Assembly: GCA_963840535.1 (NCBI GenBank)
Contig: CAWIZJ010000053.1
Coordinates: forward strand, 1 to 64,000
Length of the DNA: 64,000 bases
Origin: VAZQ01 sp963840535
Lineage (GTDB): Bacteria > Pseudomonadota > Alphaproteobacteria > Rhizobiales > Xanthobacteraceae
Reading direction: 5' to 3'
In this document: positions 9,888 through 18,460 of the stretch, in pieces
How positions within the stretch are numbered: the stretch's first letter is position 1
Layout: the number at the start of each line of letters is the position of its first letter
Position numbers and translations under genes: made by a program
The notes under the pieces: generated by a model
The model's input: the letters and a program-made list of their open reading frames with translations, nothing else
The model's database searches: none
What the model was told of the DNA's origin: nothing

Positions 9888-10634
9888 GTGATTACGACCG
9901 TCATCCTGACAGCCGCGGCGTTCCTCGGCGGCGCCCTCAATGCGCTCGCCGGCGGCGGCAGCCTTGTCACGTTTCCGGCGCTCCTGTTCGCCGGGCTCAA
10001 CCCGATTGATGCGAACGCGTCGAGCGTCGTCGCGCTTTTTCCCGCCACGTTCTCCACGGTCTGGGCCTATCGCCGCAGCATCGCAAAGATCACCGAAATC
10101 GATGTGAGGTCCTTTCTCGTCGTGAGCCTGATCGGCGGCTTGCTGGGCGCCCTGCTTCTGCTGTGGACGCCGACCGCCATCTTCGCGGGGCTGGTGCCGT
10201 GGCTGGTTCTGTTCGCGACGGTCGTGTTCGCGGTCGGCAATTTCGCGCCGCTCTCCGTGATGCAGCGCCTCGCGCTCGGTCCGCGCAGCGCGCTGCTGGT
10301 CCATTTCATCATCTCGGTCTATGGCGGCTACTTCGGAGGCGGCATCGGGTTTCTCATGCTGGCGGCGCTGACCATGGTCGGGATGCGCGACATCAACACG
10401 ATGAACGGCCTCAAGCTGGTGCTCGTGGGTGTGATGACAGCGACGGCGATCGTGGCATTCGTCCTTGCCGACGTGGTGCGCTGGGTGGAAACCCTGCCGA
10501 TGGTAGTCGGTTCGGTCGCCGGCGGTTACGCCGCGGCACACGGGGCGCAGCGGATCGACCAGCGGCTGATCAAGGCGATCATCGTCGTGCTCGGCGCTGG
10601 CCTGACCATCCTTTTCTTCTGGCACGGCGCGTAG
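9888..10634 (+). CDS. TauE/SafE family membrane permease (putative sulfite/anion exporter)
   Basis: A polytopic inner-membrane protein of 248 residues with about seven or eight hydrophobic helices. GTG at 9888 is preferred because ATGAGG lies five bases upstream and the first helix (VITTVILTAAAFLGG) begins at once. The first glycine-rich repeat ALAGGGSLVTFPALL and the second YGGYFGGGIGFLMLAAL are the duplicated TauE/SafE signature. Members export sulfite, sulfonates or related organic anions, or move them inward; the substrate cannot be assigned here. It is divergent from the Bug gene at 8648. Confidence 0.92.
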   Translation: MITTVILTAAAFLGGALNALAGGGSLVTFPALLFAGLNPIDANASSVVALFPATFSTVWAYRRSIAKITEIDVRSFLVVSLIGGLLGALLLLWTPTAIFAGLVPWLVLFATVVFAVGNFAPLSVMQRLALGPRSALLVHFIISVYGGYFGGGIGFLMLAALTMVGMRDINTMNGLKLVLVGVMTATAIVAFVLADVVRWVETLPMVVGSVAGGYAAAHGAQRIDQRLIKAIIVVLGAGLTILFFWHGA

Positions 10635-10697
10635 ATAGTCATGATCGAATGAATCAACCGCCGAACGCGAGCTGACTCCTTCAGCGCGCAGGTCGGC

Positions 10698-10862
10698 CTA
10701 AGGAATATTGGCAAGACGGCGTCCAAGCTGACCGCGGGATACCTTCTGCTGCAGAACGATGGCGCCCCGCTTGTCCAACCCAACCAAGTGGAACGTGTTC
10801 TTACCAAGGTCGATCCCGATTGTGGTGATAGTTTCCGGCGTCTTCTGAGATGTGCGCATCGC
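10698..10862 (-). mobile_element. Truncated IS110-family transposase, N-terminus only
   Basis: From ATG 10862 the minus strand reads the DEDD (RuvC-like) start of an IS110 transposase: TIGIDLGKNTFHLVGLDKRG and then GAIVLQQKVSRGQL. Only about 54 residues remain before a stop at 10698; the family length is about 340. No continuation in other frames was found downstream. It belongs to a different IS110 branch than the element at 11040, whose first catalytic segment is VIAVIEMSQSSW. Confidence 0.85.
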
Positions 10863-10935
10863 ATGCTCCTTGAGCTTTTGCGTAACGCCTCCCCAGCCGC
10901 AGCCCACAGAGTAGGCGCTGGGCGCGGCCGGGCCA

Positions 10936-11039
10936 GTGCAGCGAGGCTAGCTGCCATTCCAGCGGGTGAAAGTCCCGCCAACAGAGATGCTATGGGGTAG
11001 CGGCGAGGATGTTGTATCCACCGGCGCTGATGTGAATCG
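10936..11039 (+). other. Structured non-coding leader upstream of the IS110 transposase
   Basis: Between the divergent transposase starts lies a GC-rich non-coding stretch with a GTGCAGCG start at 10936, a GCAGC/GCTGC hairpin and a perfect GCGGG-TGAAAGT-CCCGC hairpin at 10962-10978. Two readings are possible. IS110 elements carry a bridge RNA in their non-coding end, which would fit the position. Alternatively, GTG-C plus GGGTGAAAGTCCC resembles the 5' end of a group II intron whose 3' end could be at about 13474. I cannot decide between these from sequence alone. Confidence 0.35.
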
Positions 11040-12213
11040 ATGGAGCGCCCCATGCAGAAGTTGAATGACCTGAGCCGATGCCTCACCCTCCTCGAACCAG
11101 ACAGCACGGTAATCGCCGTGATTGAAATGAGCCAGTCGAGCTGGCTCGTTGCGGGCATCGTACCTGGCGTCGAGCGTCAGCCGTTGAAGAAGCTCGCCGT
11201 CAACGAGGCTGCATTGCTGAAGCTGCTGCATCGATGGCGCGAGGAAGCAGAGGAGGCAGGATACGGGATCACACGCATCACTGTCGCTTTCGAGGCCGGT
11301 CGGGACGGCTTTTGGCTGGCGCGCTGGCTCAGGGCACGCGACATCGAGGCCCATGTCATTCATGCATCGAGCGTAGCCGTGTCGCGTGAACATCGGCGCG
11401 CGAAGACCGACCGTCTCGACACCGAGCTGCTAAAGCGCGCCTTTCTCGGCTGGCTACGCGGCGAGCGTGATCATTGCAAGATGGTAGCGATCCCAACGAT
11501 CGATGACGAAGACGCCAAGCGGCCCAACCGCGAGCGCGAGAGCCTCGTCGGAGAGCAAAGTCGGATCATCAATCGAATCAAAGCAACATTGGCCCGGCTC
11601 GGCATCCGTGGCTTCAATCCCAAGCTGAAGAAAGCTGCCGAACGACTTGAAGGCTTGCACACGCCCGAGGGCGAGCTGATCCCGCCTAACACGTTGTCTG
11701 AACTACATCGCGACATGGAGCGCCGACGGCTCGTGCGCGATCAGAATCCGGCAGATCGAGAGCGCACGCCTGGATCGCCTCGAGCATGCACCCGGCGAGG
11801 GAGCGCATGCCATGGTGCGCCTGCTGGCGCGTGTGATGGGCATTGGTATCGAGACGGCCGACATGCTGGTGCAGGAGGTGCTGTCGCGAAACTTGCGCGA
11901 TCGACGCGCCGTAGCGCGTTATGCCGGCCTAACTGGCTCGCCCGACGAGAGCGGGAAGAAGCGCCGCGAGAAGGGGCTGGCGAGGTCCGGGAATCCCCGG
12001 GTTCGGCGGGGCATGATCCAATTGGCGTGGCGATTTCTCATGTTCCAGAAGGACAGCGTCTTGGCGCAGTGGTTCCGAGCCCGCACCGAGAACGCCCGCG
12101 GCAGTCGCAAGACTATGATCGTGGCCTTGGCGCGCAAGCTTCTGATCGCCCTGTGGCGGCTCGTGCGGGAGGGCGTCGTGCCGGACGGCGTCATTCTGCG
12201 CCCCGCGCAATGA
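11040..12213 (+). mobile_element. IS110-family transposase, frameshifted
   Basis: The first frame (start 11040 or ATG 11052) carries the N-terminal DEDD transposase domain: VIAVIEMSQSSWLVAGIVPG, then RRAKTDRLDTELLKRAFLG with the conserved KTDxxD. Near 11740 the frame breaks. The other frame then carries IRQIESARLDRLE and the C-terminal transposase_20 domain with RYAGLTGSPDESGKK and ARSGNPRVRRGMIQLAWRFL, ending at 12213. The total of about 390 residues is normal. IS110 enzymes cut and rejoin DNA with RuvC-like and serine active sites guided by a bridge RNA. The frameshift probably inactivates this copy unless it is a read error. Exact element ends were not found; IS110 elements often lack inverted repeats. 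Confidence 0.88.
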
Positions 12214-12513
12214 TCTGACGCAGAAGGCACCCAACAGTTTTGGCCCACCCCGCCCGATTGTGACGGGTCGCCGATGACGGTTCGAGGTGGCGGTGACCCG
12301 ATGGACTCCATGGCTTATCACGCCGTAACAGAGAATGGGTCCCCGCCGCTTCGGAGCTTCGCAACCGATGCGTACTACTGCATCATGGTTCGGGTCCTTG
12401 GACCCACCGCATACAAGGTTGTGGCGCGATAGAATCCGCGCTCGAACGCGAGCTCCCCTCTAATCGTCATCTTGCTGATAGCCCGACTGCATTCGATGGT
12501 GCCGCCGTGCTCG

Positions 12514-12574
12514 GAGCTGTCAAGGCCCAAGCCCTGCGGGTGGTCGCCGAAGAGGCGACCAGCCTTGACAGCTC
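12514..12574. repeat. Nested inverted repeat / long hairpin
   Basis: GAGCTGTCAAGGC (12514-12526) is perfectly complementary to 12562-12574. Inside it GGTCGCC (12542-12548) pairs with GGCGACC (12554-12560) around a five-base loop, with an unpaired 15-base left bulge. This two-tier hairpin lies about 300 bases after the IS110 transposase. It may be an element end or part of a structured RNA. There is no T-tract, so a terminator is unlikely. Confidence 0.7.
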
Positions 12575-12675
12575 CTGCGCGCGACGGCTTGCCACTGTGG
12601 CGGGTCGGGACGAAGAAACGGGCTTTCAGATCGAACAAAGAAACGAAGGAAGAAAGATGGGCCGTGCTGGTTGAA

Positions 12676-12708
12676 ACTCCTTGACAAAAAAAGCCCCATA
12701 CAAGGAGT
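12676..12708. repeat. Eight-base inverted repeat near IS debris
   Basis: ACTCCTTG (12676-12683) and CAAGGAGT (12701-12708) flank a 17-base A-rich spacer containing GACAAAAAAAGCCCCATA. The layout resembles the terminal sequences of some insertion sequences, but no partner copy was found in the window. Confidence 0.4.
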
Positions 12709-12724
12709 CCAGTCACTGTTGAAG

Positions 12725-13474
12725 TCATATCCAGCAACGGGGGGAGACCAATCCGTTGAAAGCCTGGATGTAAAAGCCCCCGGTGGCTGGGAGCTCCGGT
12801 CTGATCCGTACAGGGGGGCGAGCAATCTGACAGGCCGTAGCAGAAGCGAACCAGTGAAGCCGCGAAAGACTTGCCCGCGTGAAGCGGATTGCGGGATTAT
12901 TGGGAGTGCCGAGCCGCTTAGTCTCGGCGAAGGCCAATGTCGACATCGCTGCTCTGGAAACTATCGATGATCGAACTCCCCGGGGTCATAGAGGACGGCA
13001 TGCCAGGACGGAATGTGCAGCGAAAGCCCGGAACCGCCCGCGGGTCGCCTAGGCGCTCCCGCACAGCGAAGGCATCACGTATAAGCCGCCATGCGGTGAA
13101 ATCGCGATGTGCCCGCGAGTGGGACGGATGGGGCCGATTAAGTGATGACGGACCGGGACACTATAACCCGGACCCGAGCGAGGGCCCCTGGGGCGGAGGA
13201 GTAATCATCCTCCAGGCGGTGCGTGATCGAGTCCTGCGGCCCGACACAGTGCGGGACAACCGTTGCGACCACGAGGCGCACGAAGGGCGGATGCAAACTG
13301 GACGTCGGACAGCGCATGCCGGGAGCAGGCTTAAGCTGCGACGACCCGGGAAGGCACCGCTTGAAAGCCAGCCTTCCAGCCGTACTGGGGAAAACCCGCC
13401 GTACGGAATGATAGGGGGGATCGAGGAGACGTCGGCATCATTCGAAGCCCGATCCGCGCCTCGATCCTACCCGA
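12725..13474 (+). ncRNA. Group II intron-like structured region lacking a reverse transcriptase
   Basis: About 750 bases with no credible gene but dense short hairpins: GCCGAG/CTCGGC near 12910, CCGGG/CCCGG near 13160, GGAGGA/TCCTCC near 13200. The 3' part looks like domains V and VI of a group II intron. At 13378-13408, AGCCGTAC and GTACGG pair around a short GGG/CCC stem with an A-rich loop. At 13418-13467 there is a nine-base perfect stem GGATCGAGG/CCTCGATCC. The sequence then runs CTACCCGAC, like the usual intron 3' end. The domain V loop is not a perfect GNRA and the base of its stem is imperfect, so this is a degenerate or divergent copy at best. No reverse transcriptase frame exists. 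Confidence 0.4.
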
Positions 13475-13659
13475 CTCCCATTAGCGGGACGCCCGGCAAA
13501 GCAAAGGCGTACGTCGGACCCCGCCTCCCTCGCAGGCTCGTTCGCTTTGATGCGTCAAGGCGCGCACGCGAACCGTTCGATTAGGAGTGCTATTCTTCGC
13601 CGGGCCAAGGGTCATCGGGGGAATGTCGGTCGAACACACTGGTGGAAGGGAGACCCGCG

Positions 13660-14972
13660 ATGATATCAACTGTAAGAATTCGTTCTGCAGTCGCCGTGAT
13701 GGTCGCGGGCGGATTGCTGAGCGTCGCGCCGCATAATGCCGGTGCGCAATCACTGGCAATTGCCAGCCAGACTCCCGGCAAGGTTCACCTACTGCCGGCG
13801 ACGCTTGAAACCACGCAATGGGGCTGGTTCAACAACGCCCAGGCGCCGGTCCTGCGCATCGACTCCGGCGACACGGTCGTCCTGGAAACGATGATGCACT
13901 CGCACAACCAGGTCGTGCCGGGCAAGACGCATCGAGGAAATCAAGAAGCTGCGCACCGATCATCCCGGCCGCGGGCCGCACACGGTGACCGGCCCGATCT
14001 ATGTCGAACGGCGCGGAGCCGGGCGACGTGCTCAAGGTGAGGATCAACAAGATCGTGCCGCGCGCCTATGCGACGAACTTCAACTGTGCCTGGCATGTTC
14101 GGCCAGTTCCCCCAGGAGTACCAGGACGGCCAGGTCAAATACATGTATCTCGACCTGGGACAGGAAGGTCACGGAGTTCTTGCCGGGCGTGTACATCCCG
14201 CTCCGGCCGTTCCCGGGCACGCTCGGCGTTGCGCGCAAGGAGCCCGGCCAGTACAGCACCGTGCCGCCGGGCGAATACGCCGGCAACATGGACATCCGCG
14301 ATCTGACCGCAGGCACGACGCTGTACGTCCCGGTGCACGTGACCGGTGCGCTGCTATGGACCGGGGATCCCATGCCGCGCAGGGCAACGGCGAGATCAAC
14401 CTCACCGCGATCGAGACGGCCTACAAGGAATTCAACATCACCGTCGAGGTGATCAAGGGCAGGCCGCTCGACTTCCCGCGCATCGAGACGCCGAAATCCT
14501 GGATCACGATGGGCTTCGACCAGGATCTCAACAAGGCGATGGGACCAGACTCAAGGCGCAGACCATCAAGTTCCTCGCCGAGCAGCGCAAGGTATCCGCC
14601 GACGCAGGCGGCGAAGACATGATGCCGACGTGTCGGACTGCCGCGTTCTCGCAAGTGGTCAACATCAAGAAGGGCATCCACTGCCTCAACTCCGAAGAAC
14701 GTACGGGACAAGGAGGACAGGAGCGCTCCGATGAAGGAGACGGCGAAGTATTACGTTACGCACGCCAAGGACGCCGACCTCAACAAGGCGATGGAACGAG
14801 GCCGCGATCGAGGGCCATGATCAAGTGCTGGAGAAGCGAGAAGAAGATCGCGCGGCTCGATGCCTATGGGCTCGCCAGCGTGGCGATGGACTGCCGCGTC
14901 GGGGCGGTCTCGGACACCGAGAAGAACGTCCACTGCCTGACGCCGAAGAGTCTGTGGCAAGCCCCGAGGTGA
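13660..14972 (+). pseudogene. Exported acetamidase/formamidase family protein with many frame breaks
   Basis: ATG 13660 has a GGAAGGGAG ribosome site and a signal peptide ending GAQS. Pieces in successive frames assemble into one FmdA/AmdA protein of about 430 residues. They are HLLPATLETTQWGWFNN, DSGDTVVLETMMHSHNQVVPG, NGAEPGDVLKVRINKIVPRA, TEFLPGVYIPLRPFPG, QGNGEINLTAIETAYKEFN, two copies of DLNKAM, and the tail ARLDAYGLASVAMDCRVGA then KNVHCLTPKSLW. The frame changes at least six times (about 13930, 14010, 14095, 14165, 14375 and 14550, with more after 14600). The family hydrolyses formamide or short amides to the acid and ammonia. Several breaks are repaired by removing a single base. Confidence 0.85.
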
Positions 14973-14990
14973 TTTTCCCGCAAAATGCGG

Positions 14991-15024
14991 AAAGGGCTGC
15001 CGTGCGGCAGCCCTTTCTTGTTTT
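14991..15024 (+). terminator. Rho-independent terminator after the amidase gene
   Basis: AAAGGGCTGCC (14991-15001) pairs perfectly with GGCAGCCCTTT (15006-15016) around a GTGC loop and is followed by CTTGTTTT. It lies 19 bases after the amidase stop and before the metal transporter gene, so it separates two transcription units. Confidence 0.9.
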
Positions 15025-15049
15025 CGGGACCGGACTGCTGAGCTATGTC

Positions 15050-15968
15050 ATGTTTCTCGTTGTCCTCGCTTTCTGCTGGCTGGCGCTCGCTTCACCGAGC
15101 CTCGCCCAGGAGCGGCTGCGCATCGTAACCACCACGACGGATTTGCGCAGCCTTGCCGAAGCAGTCGGCGGGGAGCGCGTCGCGGTCACGAACCTCGTGC
15201 CGCCCAACGTCGATGCTGAGGAATATCAGGCGAAGCCCCAGAGACGTCGTGCGGTTGAAGGACGCGCGCGTCGTCGTGCGGGTCGGGCTCGATTTCGATC
15301 TGTGGTTCGACCGGTTGCTGAGCCAGGCCGCGCTCACGCAGTCGAACGTGCGCGCACTTCGCCGCGGCGGGACGGGCCACGTCGATGCATCTCAGGCGAT
15401 CGCGGTCCTCGACCTGCGAGGCGCGAGCGTCGGTCCGGGGGACGGGCATGCGCACGCAAGCGGAAATCCCCACTATTGGCTCGATCCCAAGAACGCCGAG
15501 ATCATTACCGGTAACATCCTCGAGACATTGGCACAGGTCGACCCCGCAAACGGACCCTATTACGAAGCGAACCGTCTGGCATTTCTCGAACGTCTCGAGG
15601 CCAGGCTGCGGGACTGGGACACACGGCTTGCCCCCCTGCGGGGCAAGCCAATGATCGCCTACCACAACACCTGGGCCTACTTGGCGCGGCGGTTCCGGCT
15701 CGATTTCGTCGGCTTCATCGAGCCCAAACCCGGCGTGCCGCCGAGCCCCGCGCATCTCGCCGCGATCATCAAGACCATGCGCGACCGCAGCGTGCGCCTG
15801 GTCGTGCGCCAGCCGCACGAGCCTGAGAGGAATGCGGCCTTCGTCGCGGAAAAGGCGGGCGCCGCGGTGGTGCTGTTGGCCGGCTCGGTCGGCGCGCTGC
15901 CCGCGGCGCGCGATTATCTCTCGCTGTTCGATACCAACGTCGCCGCGCTGTCGGCGCAAGCTCGATGA
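15050..15968 (+). pseudogene. Metal ABC transporter binding protein (ZnuA/TroA-like), one frameshift
   Basis: The start is ATG 15050, with signal peptide MFLVVLAFCWLALASPSLAQ. The mature start RLRIVTTTTDLRSLAEAVGG is typical of cluster A-1 metal receptors. At about 15242 a frame change joins EEYQAKPQ to DVVRLKDARVVVRVGLDFD. Likely metal ligands are the histidine of TGHVDAS, the NPHYWLDP histidine, the YHNTW histidine and the aspartate near the C-terminus; only a short His-rich loop (GDGHAHASG) is present. It should bind Zn, Mn or a similar ion in the periplasm. Its stop overlaps the permease start by four bases (ATGA), so the two genes form one unit. Confidence 0.87.
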
Positions 15969-17236
15969 CCGACGCAATCGCGCTTCTGTGGCCGCCCTTC
16001 CTTGTGGCGCTCTGCCTGATCGGCATCCACACCTATTTCGGCATCCAGGTGCTCTCCCGCAACGTCATCTTCGTCGATCTGGCGCTGGCTCAGATCGCGG
16101 CGCTCGGCACCACGATGGCGTTCATGCTCGGGCATCCAACTCAAGGATCGGCGACCTACCTCTATTCGCTTGCTTTCACGCTGCTGGCGGCATTTCTGCT
16201 CGCGTTCACGCGCAACTGGTCGCGGCGTATTCCCCAGGAGGCCTTGATCGGCGTCATCTACGTCGTCGCGGCCGCGGCAGCCATCCTGCTGATCGACCGC
16301 GCCCCGCAGGGCGCCGAACACCTCAAGCAAATTCTTACCGGCAACATCCTCATCACCGGCCTCGCCGAGGTCGCGATGATCGTGCCGATCTATCTCGCCA
16401 TCGGCGTGCTGCACTGGGTGTTGCGCCGTCGCTTGGCCGCGGGCGGAGAGGGATCGTGGCTGTGGGAATTCGTGTTCTATGCAACTTTCGGCGTCGTGGT
16501 CACCACCTCGGTGGCGCTTGCCGGCGTGTTGCTGGTGTTTTCATTCCTGATCATTCCGGCGGCGGTCGGCGTGCTGTTCGCCGACACTTTACGGCGCCAA
16601 CTCGCCATCGGCTGGGCGGTGGGCACGCTCGCGAGCGCGGTCGGGCTGGCGGCCTCTTATGTCTGGGATCTGCCGACCGGCGCCGCCATGGTCTGCACAT
16701 TCGGCGCAACGCTGGCGCTGGCGGGTCTGATCTATCCGTTCCGGCAGGGCCGTTCAGGAGAGCACCTGCGTCGTGCGGCGCTCGTTGCTCGCTGGTGTGT
16801 CGCCTTGATCTTGCTTGCATCCGCGGCCTTGCTCATGGCGGCACCGCGGGCGGATCACCCGGTGCTCAATTCAATCGAATATGTCTTTCCCTCCGTTCGG
16901 CAGGTTTATTTCACGAAAGCCGAGGCAGCCACCTACCAAGATGCCGCCGCCTTCGCCGAGCGCTACCGCCGCGAGGCAGACCGGTTGAACGAGCTGGAAA
17001 CCCGCAGCCGCGCCGAAGGCCAGCCGCTCGACGACCTGATGGTGCGAAGAATCTCCTCGTTCATCAAGTCCTACACCGAGATGCGCAAGGGCGAGGAGTT
17101 CGTGCAGCGCGAGGTGCGCTCGCGCGCGCGCGAGCGCATCCGCTGGCTGGCGGGCGGAGCGATGCTGCTCATCGCCTTTGCGACTGCGCCGGGACTGGTG
17201 GTACGGTGTCTGAAGGCGATCAAGCGAAGCCATTGA
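15965..17236 (+). CDS. Metal ABC transporter permease (ABC-3 family) with C-terminal extension
   Basis: A 423-residue inner-membrane protein. Residues 1 to about 260 form the ABC-3 permease (ZnuB/MntB type) with eight or nine helices, including VDLALAQIAALGTTMAFML near the N-terminus. The family normally ends there. Here about 165 more residues follow: two hydrophobic segments (about 280-300 and 390-410) around a charged helical stretch (ERYRREADRLNELETRSRAE). The start overlaps the binding-protein stop. No ATP-binding gene is found on either side, so the ATPase must be encoded elsewhere or has been lost. Confidence 0.9.
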   Translation: MTDAIALLWPPFLVALCLIGIHTYFGIQVLSRNVIFVDLALAQIAALGTTMAFMLGHPTQGSATYLYSLAFTLLAAFLLAFTRNWSRRIPQEALIGVIYVVAAAAAILLIDRAPQGAEHLKQILTGNILITGLAEVAMIVPIYLAIGVLHWVLRRRLAAGGEGSWLWEFVFYATFGVVVTTSVALAGVLLVFSFLIIPAAVGVLFADTLRRQLAIGWAVGTLASAVGLAASYVWDLPTGAAMVCTFGATLALAGLIYPFRQGRSGEHLRRAALVARWCVALILLASAALLMAAPRADHPVLNSIEYVFPSVRQVYFTKAEAATYQDAAAFAERYRREADRLNELETRSRAEGQPLDDLMVRRISSFIKSYTEMRKGEEFVQREVRSRARERIRWLAGGAMLLIAFATAPGLVVRCLKAIKRSH

Positions 17237-17695
17237 TCGGCATTCAACTTATCTGGGCGAACACAACACCGGATCACCCATTCCGGACTTTGACGGTCTT
17301 GCTCAGCGGCAGGCAGGTTATGAAATAGCTGCACACCCCCTGACTGCTCCTCGCCAATTCGAAGGCGGGCATGAGCGCGGGCCACGGCCCCCTACGGTCC
17401 CTGCATCCTCCCCCTGCCTTCTTGAGCGCGTTGGTCGCCGCGCCCATCGATGTTTGCTGTGCCGTCGGTAAGAGGTTGCCGATCTGCGTGCTGTCGGCAG
17501 TCGACCCGCTGATGCCGCTGGCGATCCCGAAACACCTCGCCGGACTTATACCTTGCGGTGTCGGCAACAAGGAAATCACCGCGGCAACGCCCTTCCAGGA
17601 AGTCGCCCGAGGGTGCTGAGCGCAATCACTCACATCGTGGGCGAAATGGGATGGAAGGTCTCAACTGGGCCGTAGGATGACTTCCTCATCAGGCG
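17237..17695. other. Intergenic region, possible decayed DUF937-like fragment
   Basis: About 460 bases without a convincing gene. On the minus strand around 17420-17560 one frame reads GISGSTADSTQIGNLLPTAQ and then MGAATNALKKAGGG. This faintly recalls the end of DUF937 proteins, but no start, ribosome site or complete domain is present. The rest shows nothing. Confidence 0.25.
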
Positions 17696-18437
17696 ATGCT
17701 TCAATGCAATGAGAACAGCCACGAGCAAGCCGTGAATTTACAGCCCTTGACCGACGCAGAGTTCGACAAGCTCGCCGACATACTCAAGCGCTTCGGCGAC
17801 AAGCGCGCCATGAACCTTGAGACGCTGGACGGCTTCTTCGCCGCCCTGATCTGCGGTCCCGATGACGTCCCGCCGAGCGAGTACCTCCCGGAAATTTGGG
17901 GAGGCGACATGGTCAACGAGCCCGCCTTCGAGACCAGCCGATTTTGCAGGAGTTTATTTCGCTGGTCACCCGACATTGGAACGCCACCTGCTGAACCCTG
18001 CAGTCAGGTGACGTTTTCTTGCCGCTGCTACTTGAGGACGAGAGGGCGTCGCTCGCGCCAATGATTGGGCAAACGGCTTCATGCGAGGCATGGAGATCCG
18101 GCGGGACGGCTGGGCTCGCCCTTATGGGCGACGAGGAGCGGCTGGCTCGCTGGTTCCGATCCTTGCGCTGGCTCACGAGCACCATCCCGACCCCGAAATG
18201 CGCCCCTACAAAGAGCCGATCAGCGCCGAAATGCGTGAGAGGCTGATCATTGGCGCAGCCGCTGGCGTGATGGCGATCTACGATTACTTCGAGGCGGAGC
18301 GATTGTCGGGAGCGCGACAGCGCGGTGCAGCCACCACGTTCCGACGTGACGCACCTAAGGTCGGGCGAAACGAGCCGTGCCCATGCGGGTCAGGCAAGAA
18401 GTTTAAGCACTGCTGTGCCAAGGCGACGTTGCATTGA
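17696..18437 (+). pseudogene. UPF0149/YecA family protein with SEC-C zinc motif, frameshifted
   Basis: The first frame (ATG 17696 or GTG 17732) gives LTDAEFDKLADILKRFGD and ETLDGFFAALICGPDDVPP, the YecA/UPF0149 N-terminus. After about 17932 the frame shifts to LQEFISLVTRHWN, and an in-frame TGA interrupts it. Another shift near 18065 restores NDWANGFMRGMEIRRDGW. The C-terminus VGRNEPCPCGSGKKFKHCC is a SEC-C zinc-binding motif like that of SecA. Combined length is about 235 residues, normal for the family. The role of YecA proteins is not settled; SecA or ribosome association has been proposed. At least two frame changes and one stop are needed, so it is probably inactive unless these are read errors. 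Confidence 0.83.
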
Positions 18438-18460
18438 GAATACTGGGTAGTCGGCGAGCT

